A stretch of DNA of 64,000 bases. Source: Clostridium sp. UBA701. GTDB taxonomy: Bacteria > Bacillota > Clostridia > Clostridiales > Clostridiaceae. Made by a program: the position numbers and the translations under genes. The stretch spans positions 186,001-250,000 of the forward strand of contig DBMJ01000016.1 in assembly GCA_002298125.1 (NCBI GenBank). Reading direction: 5' to 3'. Position 1 is the stretch's first letter; each line of letters opens with the position of its first letter. Below are positions 24,200-31,748 of this stretch, piece by piece. Below the pieces are notes generated by a model. That model was not told the DNA's origin. It saw only the letters and a program-made list of their open reading frames with translations, and ran no database searches.

Positions 24200-25042
24200 A
24201 TGAGTAAAGATAAAATTATGGATACACAAGAAGAAAAAAAATTAACGAGAAAAGATTTATGGAAGATATTTTTTAACCAATTGACAATTCGTTGTGCCAA
24301 TAACTATGAAAGGCAGCAAAATGCCGGATTTACTCAAGCGATGATGCCAGTTATTGAAAAATTATATGATGATCCTGAAGAAAAACAAGAAGCATACGAA
24401 AGACATATGGAATACTTCTTAACAAATGATATTACTTCAGCAATCCCTGTTGGTGTGGCTGCAGCAATGGAAGAAAGATATGCAACACAAAGAGATATTG
24501 ACCCCAATTCAATAAATGCAGTCAAAACAGCTTTAATGGGGCCTTTAGCAGGTTTAGGTGACTCTTTGTTAAATGGAACAGCAAGGCCACTACTCGCTGG
24601 TTTAGCTATCTCACTGGTATCAGCAGGTACAGGTTGGCTAGGACCAATATTCTTTGTTATTGGAATGGCAATCGTGTCCTTGGGAATAAGATATTTTGGT
24701 GTATTCCAAGGATATAAACAAGGTGTTAAATTTGTAGATAGAATTCAGAGTTCCGGTTTAATCAGTAAGATTGCCGACTTAGCTGCAATTGCAGCTTATG
24801 TTATTGTTGGCGGTTTTGTACCATTACTTGTTTATATTAACATTCCTTTATCTTATACAAATGGTGATACAACTCTTAAAATTCAGGAGATATTAGATGG
24901 ACTTATGCCTGGAGTATTAGGATTAGGGTATACTTTATTAATGTATTTTCTTATATCTAAGAAGAAGATTTCAGCTGTTAAATTGATCCTTGTTACCATG
25001 GTTGTTGGTATTGTAGGAGCATATTTAGGAATATTAGGCTAA
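24200..25042 (+). CDS. PTS mannose/sorbose-family EIID component
   Basis: This 280-residue EIID begins with a cytosolic stretch containing NYERQQNAGFTQAMMPVIEK and has the family motif MGPLAGLGDSLLNGTARPLL. Hydrophobic spans lie in the C-terminal half. It pairs with the EIIC above. AGGGGGAGCAT precedes the start. Confidence 0.92.
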   Translation: MSKDKIMDTQEEKKLTRKDLWKIFFNQLTIRCANNYERQQNAGFTQAMMPVIEKLYDDPEEKQEAYERHMEYFLTNDITSAIPVGVAAAMEERYATQRDIDPNSINAVKTALMGPLAGLGDSLLNGTARPLLAGLAISLVSAGTGWLGPIFFVIGMAIVSLGIRYFGVFQGYKQGVKFVDRIQSSGLISKIADLAAIAAYVIVGGFVPLLVYINIPLSYTNGDTTLKIQEILDGLMPGVLGLGYTLLMYFLISKKKISAVKLILVTMVVGIVGAYLGILG

Positions 25043-25069
25043 TTCAAAATGCAAAGGAGATAATTAAGT

Positions 25070-25795
25070 ATGATTTTTGATATCCACTCGCATATAAAGC
25101 GCGACTATAAGAATCAGGAAAAATTAGAAGCAGATTTATTAGATGATATGAAAAAAAACAATATTGCTTTAAGAGTGGTATCTACTTTAGAAGGTAAATC
25201 CGTTCCAGAGCAAAACGATTATATCTCTAATTTGGTTTCACGGTATCCAAATGAGTTGATTGGTTGTGCGGTAATAAATCCTAAGGAATTTGACAGTGTA
25301 GAGGAAACAGAGAGAGCACTAAATCTCCCAGGTATAAAAATGCTTGAATTCAACTCTTTAGAACATGGATATTATCCTGATAGCTGCACAAATATCAGTG
25401 AAATATTAGAAATTGTGGAAGCTAAGAATGTCCCGGTAAAAGTTTTTGTTGGGTTGGGAGCAAGATCAATACCTCAGCAATGGATTGTTCATACACAGAA
25501 ACATCCAAACATCAAATTTATTTTTCTTCACATGGGATGCTTTGATTATGGTTATGGTTGTGTAGACCTAGCATTGAACAATGACAATATCTATGTAGAA
25601 ACCTCAAATCAATATGAAGTTCAAATTTTGAAAAAGGCTTTTACTAAGTTGCCTAAGGGGAAAATCGTTTTTGGATCTTCTTACCCTGAAAGAATAACAA
25701 AGTGCTCCATTGATGTTTTTGAGATGTTCCATATAGATAATGGCTATCTGGACAATATCTTTTCCGAATGTTTCAAAGATATTTTATCATATTAG
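25070..25795 (+). CDS. Degenerate amidohydrolase-fold protein
   Basis: This 241-residue protein is a paralogue of the product at 21783, sharing the DIHSH start, the EQNDYI segment, HGYYPD and the VETSNQ region. The first two metal His residues (6 and 8) and His154 in FLHMG remain. The third ligand position is Phe126 (VFVG instead of QTHVG) and the catalytic Asp is replaced by Ser204 (FGSSYPE instead of FGTDWPY). It may be an inactive partner or have a changed activity. GCAAAGGAGATAATTAAGT precedes the start. It is the last gene before a long hairpin. Confidence 0.75.
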   Translation: MIFDIHSHIKRDYKNQEKLEADLLDDMKKNNIALRVVSTLEGKSVPEQNDYISNLVSRYPNELIGCAVINPKEFDSVEETERALNLPGIKMLEFNSLEHGYYPDSCTNISEILEIVEAKNVPVKVFVGLGARSIPQQWIVHTQKHPNIKFIFLHMGCFDYGYGCVDLALNNDNIYVETSNQYEVQILKKAFTKLPKGKIVFGSSYPERITKCSIDVFEMFHIDNGYLDNIFSECFKDILSY

Positions 25796-25820
25796 CAAAA
25801 ATACAATAATTATGTAATGG

Positions 25821-25878
25821 ATGAGATTGAAATTATTCTAATATTGCTTGGTTGTTGTCTTAATAATTTCAATCTCAT
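25821..25878 (+). terminator. 17-bp perfect hairpin between the PTS genes and the isomerase-like gene
   Basis: ATGAGATTGAAATTATT (25821-25837) pairs perfectly with 25862-25878 across a 24-nt loop. The following TAATTCTTGG is only weakly U-rich, so it may be a leaky terminator or a processing site within the operon. Confidence 0.55.
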
Positions 25879-25971
25879 TAATTCTTGGTTTCATTGGTTA
25901 TTATGAGATCCATTTTCAGTTAGGAATTAAGCGTTCATCATACCATTTAATTTTTATTAAGGAGGGGTAAA

Positions 25972-26961
25972 ATGAAAGAAGGCATTTGTAATATAAGGAG
26001 TGTTTTGCCCGATAAGGTGAAGGAATCGTTTGATAGTATAGTAGAACAAAGAGTCCTAGGAGCAAGTAAACATATTACGATGATTGGCGATATGATAGAG
26101 GCCATTGCCACCCAAGGCAAAGAAGAAAAAAAGACTGTTAATGTTATCATAGACGATATTAAGAAGGTTGCAAGGTTTTTTATAGCAACACGCGGTGAAG
26201 CAAGTCAGGCAATTAGCAATGCCATATTAATTATGATACATGAAATTGATAAAAATGCTGATTTAGATATTGAAACAGCTGTGAATAATATATTAGAAAC
26301 TAAAAATAGTTATTTAAAGATGTCGAAAGAAGCAACCGATAAAGTAATTGAATATGCAGTGGAACTAGCGAAAGATATGCAGAAAATCTTTGTATTTGAT
26401 TATTCAAGTACTGTTGATAAATTTCTTGTTAGTTTAGCAAAGACAGGTAAGAAGTATACAATCTATATAGCTGAAAGCAGGAGTATTGATGGTGGACTTC
26501 CGTTTGTTAGCTCATGTCAAAAAGTAGGACATGCAATCAAATACATTCCAGATGCTTCAATTATGTACTACTTAAGGGAATGTGATGCAGCTTTTATGGG
26601 AGCCGAAACATTTTTACCTGATGGCACAGGATTTAATACCATTGGGTCAGATATTGTTGGATTGGTATGTGACTACTATAACATTCCACTTTATTTCTTA
26701 ACTCCATTTATTAAGCTAGATATTCGTCCTATATTTGGACATAAAAAAACATTGGTAATCAATGATATGAAAGAAAAGCTAACAAAAAATTGGGATAAGG
26801 GGATTGATACTAAGCAAATTGATTTTTTGACACCGGAACTCATCGGTGTAGAAGCAAAATATATTAAGGGATATGTAACTGAGAAAGGAATCATACCTTC
26901 AAACCAAATGTACGAGATTAGTTTAGCATACAGTAATAATTTGAAAGGTGATACAGTATGA
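25972..26961 (+). CDS. eIF-2B alpha/beta/delta-family sugar-phosphate isomerase-like protein
   Basis: This 329-residue protein has the eIF-2B/ribose-1,5-bisphosphate isomerase fold: a helical N-terminal region (1-130) and a Rossmann-like part with ECDAAFMGAETFLPDGTGFN followed by TIGS. The proven bacterial enzyme of the superfamily, methylthioribose-1-phosphate isomerase, has GAD at the catalytic Asp, whereas this protein has GAE. Isomerisation of an aldose 1-phosphate to a ketose phosphate is plausible but unproven. AAGGAGGGGTAAA precedes the ATG. It overlaps the BtpA-like gene by 4 bases, so the two are coupled. Confidence 0.78.
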   Translation: MKEGICNIRSVLPDKVKESFDSIVEQRVLGASKHITMIGDMIEAIATQGKEEKKTVNVIIDDIKKVARFFIATRGEASQAISNAILIMIHEIDKNADLDIETAVNNILETKNSYLKMSKEATDKVIEYAVELAKDMQKIFVFDYSSTVDKFLVSLAKTGKKYTIYIAESRSIDGGLPFVSSCQKVGHAIKYIPDASIMYYLRECDAAFMGAETFLPDGTGFNTIGSDIVGLVCDYYNIPLYFLTPFIKLDIRPIFGHKKTLVINDMKEKLTKNWDKGIDTKQIDFLTPELIGVEAKYIKGYVTEKGIIPSNQMYEISLAYSNNLKGDTV

Positions 26962-27767
26962 AAGAAATTTTTAAACCAAATTGCCATGTCTTATCTATGA
27001 TACAGCCAAACCCGCTGCCTGGCAGTTATCGTCATACTACACAGACAATTGATGAAATTGTCTATAATGCATTAAAAGAAACTGAGATGGTGAAGGATAA
27101 CGGTTTTGATGGAATCATACTTCAGAATATGAATGATATGCCAATCAAACAGCAGTCCAGCCCAGAAGCAATTGCTTATATGACGAGAATTGGATATGAA
27201 ATTAAAAAAGAATTTCCCGATATAATAATAGGTATTTTAATGAATTGGGATGGTGTAGCAGGTCTATCTGTAGCGGATGCCATTGGTGCTGATTTTGTGC
27301 GTGTGGAGCATTTGTTTACTGGGGCGAGTGTTACCAGTGCAGGTATACTACAGGCACAATGTGTAGATATAGCAAGGCTAAGAAAAAATATAAGAACAAA
27401 GGTGCCAGTATATGCTGATGTGTATGAAGTGCACGGTGTTCCATTAGGAAGAAAACCAATTGAGGATGCAGCCTGGGAGTGTATCCATGAGGCTTTTGCT
27501 GATGGGTTGTTTATTTCTGGTAAAAACCCTCAAGAAAGTATTGAGATGATTACACAAGTAAGAAAAAGGTTGCCTGATACACCGATTTTGCTAGGTGGAG
27601 GTGCGACCGGAGATAATATATTTGAACTGCTAAAATATTATGATGGAGTATCTGTAGCAACATGGATTAAAAATGGTGATATGAAAAATCCAATTGATCA
27701 AAACCGGGCAAAAATATTTATGAGTGAAGCAAAAAGAGCAAAAGAATTTAAGAAGATCCTGAAGTAA
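26958..27767 (+). CDS. BtpA/SgcQ-family TIM-barrel protein
   Basis: This 269-residue protein matches the BtpA/SgcQ family, with the start CHVLSMIQPNPLPGSYRHTT, GADFVRVEHLFTGASVTSAG in the middle and a phosphate-binding-like LLGGGATGDN near the C-terminus. SgcQ is encoded in the uncharacterised sgc PTS locus of E. coli, so association with PTS genes recurs. A role on a phosphorylated sugar is inferred; the reaction is not established. AAAGGTGATACAGT lies before the ATG, inside the upstream gene. Confidence 0.82.
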   Translation: MKEIFKPNCHVLSMIQPNPLPGSYRHTTQTIDEIVYNALKETEMVKDNGFDGIILQNMNDMPIKQQSSPEAIAYMTRIGYEIKKEFPDIIIGILMNWDGVAGLSVADAIGADFVRVEHLFTGASVTSAGILQAQCVDIARLRKNIRTKVPVYADVYEVHGVPLGRKPIEDAAWECIHEAFADGLFISGKNPQESIEMITQVRKRLPDTPILLGGGATGDNIFELLKYYDGVSVATWIKNGDMKNPIDQNRAKIFMSEAKRAKEFKKILK

Positions 27768-27833
27768 ATAATTCAATTTTTGCAGATGCACAAAGGCAAA
27801 TAAAAAAATCATTTATCTTTTATCGCAATTGAA

Positions 27834-27881
27834 GGAGTGAAGCGATTATCTGAAATAGCTTTCATGTAATCGCTCCACTCC
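27834..27881. terminator. Hairpin at the convergent ends of the BtpA-like and FadR-type genes
   Basis: GGAGTG-A-AGCGATTA pairs with TAATCGCT-C-CACTCC (14 bp, one mismatch) around an 18-nt loop. It overlaps the last codons of the minus-strand regulator gene. TTTG follows on the plus strand. Confidence 0.6.
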
Positions 27882-28553
27882 TTTGTTAATTAAATCCTCC
27901 ATAGCTTCTTTGGCTTTGACGGCATCCTTTGCTTTAATCATTTCTAAAATAACCTTTATTTGATTAGTGGTATGTTCAACCTCAAAATAGTTAAAGAGTA
28001 CACTGGTCAATACTATGCTTACATTTTCAAAGGCATTATGCACTAATGGGTATATATAGTTTCCGGTGGCACAAAAAACGGCATGGTGAAAGTCAAATAT
28101 GGTTTTTGAGATTTCTTCCACAGAACCGCCGGACTGTATTTTGTTATACAATGCTTCCATGACTTCTATATCCTTATCTGTACGGTTTAGTGCAGCAAGA
28201 TATGCACACGCTCCTTCATTGATAGTTCTAAATTCCATCAGGGAATAGAAGGTCTTTTTGTCGAATTTACCCCCATTAAAATTGATTATGGATAGGAGGG
28301 TGTCTAACCTTCCTTTTCTTATAAAGTCAGCTACATAAGTTCCCTTTCTAGGGATGATTTCTATAAAACCCTTAACTTCTAAATCATTGAGCCCAAGATT
28401 CACAATGGTTCTGCTTATTTCCATCTCTTTAGCAATTTCTCTTTCTGGCGGCAACTTCTCTCCTATTTTTAATTCTCCTGATAGTATCATATTTTCAATA
28501 GTTTTTATAAATAACTCCTTCATGGAGGAGGCTTCAAGTTTCTTAAGCTTCAT
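27846..28553 (-). CDS. GntR-family regulator, FadR/FCD type
   Basis: This 235-residue regulator has a GntR winged helix (about residues 10-75, with LPPEREIAKEMEISRTIVNL) and an all-helical C-terminal FCD ligand domain with the EFRTINEGACAYLAA start and DFHHAVFCATGN. FCD regulators usually bind organic acids or related metabolites. AAAGGAGAACACT precedes the start on the minus strand. It is divergent from the membrane protein gene at 28758, whose promoter region has a FadR-like palindrome. Confidence 0.9.
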   Translation of the reverse strand: MKLKKLEASSMKELFIKTIENMILSGELKIGEKLPPEREIAKEMEISRTIVNLGLNDLEVKGFIEIIPRKGTYVADFIRKGRLDTLLSIINFNGGKFDKKTFYSLMEFRTINEGACAYLAALNRTDKDIEVMEALYNKIQSGGSVEEISKTIFDFHHAVFCATGNYIYPLVHNAFENVSIVLTSVLFNYFEVEHTTNQIKVILEMIKAKDAVKAKEAMEDLINKGVERLHESYFR

Positions 28554-28672
28554 AGTGTTCTCCTTTCTGTTTTAGTAAGGACAAATAACAAGAAAATTGT
28601 AAGCCTTTATAAAAAATAATTCAAGGGAAAAAACAAATATTAAAAATGTACTTAATATTAAGAAATTTGCAT

Positions 28673-28729
28673 TGAATTATGCAGAATATTGTGTTACTAT
28701 TTTATCAAAGTCCTGTGGTTTAACCACAG
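28673..28729 (+). promoter_or_regulatory. Promoter with GntR-type palindromic operator
   Basis: CTGTGGTT-T-AACCACAG (28713-28729) is a perfect 8-1-8 palindrome of the TGGT-N-ACCA kind bound by FadR-type GntR proteins. It lies just downstream of a likely promoter, TTGAAT (28673-28678) and TACTAT (28695-28700), of the membrane protein gene. Confidence 0.7.
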
Positions 28730-28757
28730 AACAATTTTTAATTAATGGGGGGTTATT

Positions 28758-29681
28758 ATGTTTTTCTTTGAAAATTATACCATGGAATCAGTTTTGGTAT
28801 GGATTGGACTATTATTAATCATGCTGCTATTAAATGAAGTCACAAGAAGATACAAGTGGGCAGGTATAGGCTGCTTCATAGTATTTCCTATTTTAGCCAC
28901 AATATTTTTATGGCCTAAATCTGCAGGAGCCGGTACATCAGGGGGTTATTGGTTTGCCTGGGTGAAAACCTATTCTGCTCTTGCCGGAGTTATCGGTTTT
29001 ATGGCAATCAGATATATAAAGAGGGTAAGAGAGAACAAGTACGCTTTATATTTCCCCTTTGCCATACTTACAATTAATATAATAGAGGCCATTTTCCGTG
29101 ATATTGAAGTGTATTCCAAGACCGGTGTTATGGAAAACGGGATATATTTATTAGGAGGACCTTGGAATATTATTAATGCCATAGCTGGTGTGCTGCTGAT
29201 ATTATCCTTAACCGGCTGGGCTAAGATAAGAGTTGCAAATACAAAATCACAGGATATGATTTGGGCAGACCAGCTTTGGTTTTGGATTATAGCCTATGAC
29301 TTATGGAACGTTGCTTACTGTTATAACTGTATATCCAATAGAGCCATGTATTCAGGCGTACTTATACTTATTGCCTGTACAGTTGCTGAAATATTTAAAA
29401 GGGGAGCATGGCTTCAGCACAGAGCTGCCACCCTTGCAATATGGGGTATGTTCTCCTTGTCCTTAAACTATGCTAAGTACCCAGTGTTTGGAATAACTTC
29501 AACTCATAACCCAAATGCACTGCTCACTTTAAGCATCCTTGCAATTATCTCAAATGCTGCAGTTTTTGTGTATGTAGTTTATAAGATTGTTAAGACCAAA
29601 CGTAATCCTATAACAAAAGATTTATTTACTGATCTGAAGTCTTATGAAAAGAATTTAAAAGCTAACGGATTAACAGAATAA
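28758..29681 (+). CDS. Multi-span membrane protein, DUF5692-like
   Basis: This 307-residue protein has about eight hydrophobic segments and no signal peptide. I recognise the start (ESVLVWIGLLLIMLLLNEVT and FLWPKSAGAGTSGGYWFAW) as the DUF5692 type, from memory. It is rich in Trp and Tyr within membrane segments. ATGGGGGGTTATT precedes the ATG. It is controlled by the adjacent palindrome, probably by the divergent FCD regulator, and ends at its own terminator. The function is unknown. It may work with the convergent flavin reductase, but no overlap proves this. Confidence 0.7.
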   Translation: MFFFENYTMESVLVWIGLLLIMLLLNEVTRRYKWAGIGCFIVFPILATIFLWPKSAGAGTSGGYWFAWVKTYSALAGVIGFMAIRYIKRVRENKYALYFPFAILTINIIEAIFRDIEVYSKTGVMENGIYLLGGPWNIINAIAGVLLILSLTGWAKIRVANTKSQDMIWADQLWFWIIAYDLWNVAYCYNCISNRAMYSGVLILIACTVAEIFKRGAWLQHRAATLAIWGMFSLSLNYAKYPVFGITSTHNPNALLTLSILAIISNAAVFVYVVYKIVKTKRNPITKDLFTDLKSYEKNLKANGLTE

Positions 29682-29692
29682 TAAAAATTTTA

Positions 29693-29724
29693 CCCCAGTA
29701 ATTTTAAAGTTACTGGGGTTTTTC
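29693..29724 (+). terminator. Terminator after the DUF5692-like gene
   Basis: CCCCAGTAA pairs with TTACTGGGG across an 8-nt loop, followed by TTTTTC. Confidence 0.9.
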
Positions 29725-29741
29725 AATATGGTATAACAGAA

Positions 29742-29795
29742 TAAAAATACCAGGCATCCGGAGGGGAGTTGTTTCTCCTCACTCCAGTACCTGGT
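29742..29795 (-). terminator. Terminator of the flavin reductase gene
   Basis: On the minus strand ACCAGG and CCTGGT close a long imperfect hairpin with a GAGGAG/CTCC inner stem, followed by ATTTTTATT. Confidence 0.75.
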
Positions 29796-29808
29796 AACTT
29801 ATATCTGT

Positions 29809-31569
29809 TTACTTAGCTGCGTTTTGTCCTGCTATTCTGCCAAATACTGTTATGTCAGCAAGTGAGTTACTGCCTAATCTATTAGAGCCATGAACTCCTC
29901 CCGTAACCTCTCCTGCTGCAAATAGACCTTCTATAACCTTGCCATCCTTATTTAATACCTGGGCATGTGTATTTATTTTAATACCACCCATTGTATGATG
30001 AACAGCTGGAGTTGCTTTCACAATATAGAAGGGTGCAGTACCTATGGTAGATGGTAAACTACGCTTGTTAAACTCAGGGTCTTTACCATTTTTAACATAG
30101 CTATTGTATTTATCAACTGTAGACTTTAATTCCTTTGCATCAATTCCGAAGGCTTCTGCAGCTGCCTCTATCGTATCTGCTTTAACAAGTAGTTTGTTTT
30201 TCAAAAGATAATCAATTTCTGGACCATGGTTTTCCTGTATCTTACTGGCTTCAAAACCTTTTTGGTCAAGCAGCTCGTAGCATACATGGCCTGTCTGAGC
30301 CTTTATTGCCATTGACATTACGTCACGTCTTCCAAGCTCCTCAACGAATCTTTTACCTTCTTTATTTACAATAACTGTATGTCCATATAATCTAGCATCG
30401 TCATAATAAAGCAGTGCTCCTGTTAATGGATCGCATATTGGATAGGTTTGAATATATTCCATACCAACTAATGCCGCACCGACTTTTTCTGCCATTACAA
30501 TACCATCTCCTGTACTACCAGGTGAGTTTGTAGAAAGTATTGAGCTATCAATAGCTGGATTGTATTTAACCCTCATCTCTACGTTGGAACCAAAGCCGCC
30601 AGCAGCTATTATAACAGCTTTCTTAGTGCTAAAAGTGTAGTTTTTATCTTCACTTTGTGCTTCTACACCTGTAACCTTGCCATTTTTATCTGTAATCAAA
30701 GTGGTTGCTTTAGTACTTAAAAGGATAGGAATCTTCATATCCTTAGCCTTTTTAAGCTGTTTAGTAATTATTTCCTTACCACTTGCTCCCTTTGGAACTA
30801 AGCTTCTCTTAACTGAGTGGCCGCCAAACTGCATCAGCTCATCTTCCCATTCAACGCCAACTTCGTCTCTAAGCCACATAGCACCACTAAGGGCATTATC
30901 AGTAACAACCCTTACTAGTTCTGGATCGTTAAGATTATCTCCACCCTTAAGGGTATCTTGAAAATGCTGTTCAGCACTGTCTTTTATTCCTAGCTTTTGC
31001 TGAATCCAGTTGTTTGAAGCAGCGTATTCAGCACCTGATATAAGGGTATTTCCGCCTGCTACAGGCATCTTTTCCAAAACAATAACATCTGCACCAGCAG
31101 CTTTAGCCTCTATGGCTGCTGAAAGTCCCGCTCCGCCAGCACCTATTATAACTACATCATGAGTTTCCTTTACATCTTTCCTAGTTGTTTTTTTAGCTGC
31201 TACCTTTACCTTCTTAAGCATATCTGGCGTTGCATTGGCTGCTTTAAGAGCGGATTTCACAGCCTCAATGAAACCATTTGAAGTTACGCTGCATCCAGCA
31301 ACAACATCTACATCAAGACTATTTTTAGCAATAATCTCTTTTGTTAAAGTCTCAATGGAGGTGTCAAGGCCAGCTGTTTCATGCTGACTTAAAACCTTAA
31401 TATCCACAATGGTATCATTTTTAATTGTTACCTCAACAACTATTTCTCCGCCTTTTCCATTTCCTATTCCCTTGTATGTACCATCTTTAATTGCTGGAGT
31501 ATTACTTTTGCATCCAGCAACACCTATTAGCATAAAAGCTGCTAATAAAAAAGCAAATAACCTTTTCAC
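29809..31569 (-). CDS. Secreted flavin-containing fumarate/urocanate reductase-like lipoprotein
   Basis: This 586-residue protein has a lipoprotein signal peptide with Cys20 in the LIGVAGC lipobox. An FMN-binding domain (about 27-112) follows, with the flavinylation-type motif AGCSVTS (Thr96), then a FAD-dependent reductase domain beginning at IIGAGGAGLSAA (141-152). The C-terminal GSNRLGSNSLADITVFGRIA matches flavocytochrome c-type reductases. It should reduce an unsaturated acid, or a similar acceptor, outside the membrane using electrons passed through covalent FMN. The usual SGAT of the flavinylation site is AGCS here. A divergent two-component system is the likely regulator. The acceptor is unknown. 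Confidence 0.88.
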   Translation of the reverse strand: MKRLFAFLLAAFMLIGVAGCKSNTPAIKDGTYKGIGNGKGGEIVVEVTIKNDTIVDIKVLSQHETAGLDTSIETLTKEIIAKNSLDVDVVAGCSVTSNGFIEAVKSALKAANATPDMLKKVKVAAKKTTRKDVKETHDVVIIGAGGAGLSAAIEAKAAGADVIVLEKMPVAGGNTLISGAEYAASNNWIQQKLGIKDSAEQHFQDTLKGGDNLNDPELVRVVTDNALSGAMWLRDEVGVEWEDELMQFGGHSVKRSLVPKGASGKEIITKQLKKAKDMKIPILLSTKATTLITDKNGKVTGVEAQSEDKNYTFSTKKAVIIAAGGFGSNVEMRVKYNPAIDSSILSTNSPGSTGDGIVMAEKVGAALVGMEYIQTYPICDPLTGALLYYDDARLYGHTVIVNKEGKRFVEELGRRDVMSMAIKAQTGHVCYELLDQKGFEASKIQENHGPEIDYLLKNKLLVKADTIEAAAEAFGIDAKELKSTVDKYNSYVKNGKDPEFNKRSLPSTIGTAPFYIVKATPAVHHTMGGIKINTHAQVLNKDGKVIEGLFAAGEVTGGVHGSNRLGSNSLADITVFGRIAGQNAAK

Positions 31570-31748
31570 TTTACTTCCCCCTATTTCGTTGTTAATTTTT
31601 TAACATCCTTTATAAGTTTAACACTCCATATGGGGTTTGTATTTGCACTAGTTTTCCTATTTTTGAACTTTAAAGAACAATATTTAAAGGAATAGACAGA
31701 TGGTATATAATAAAGTAGTGAAATAAATATTACTAATAGGTGAAAAAT

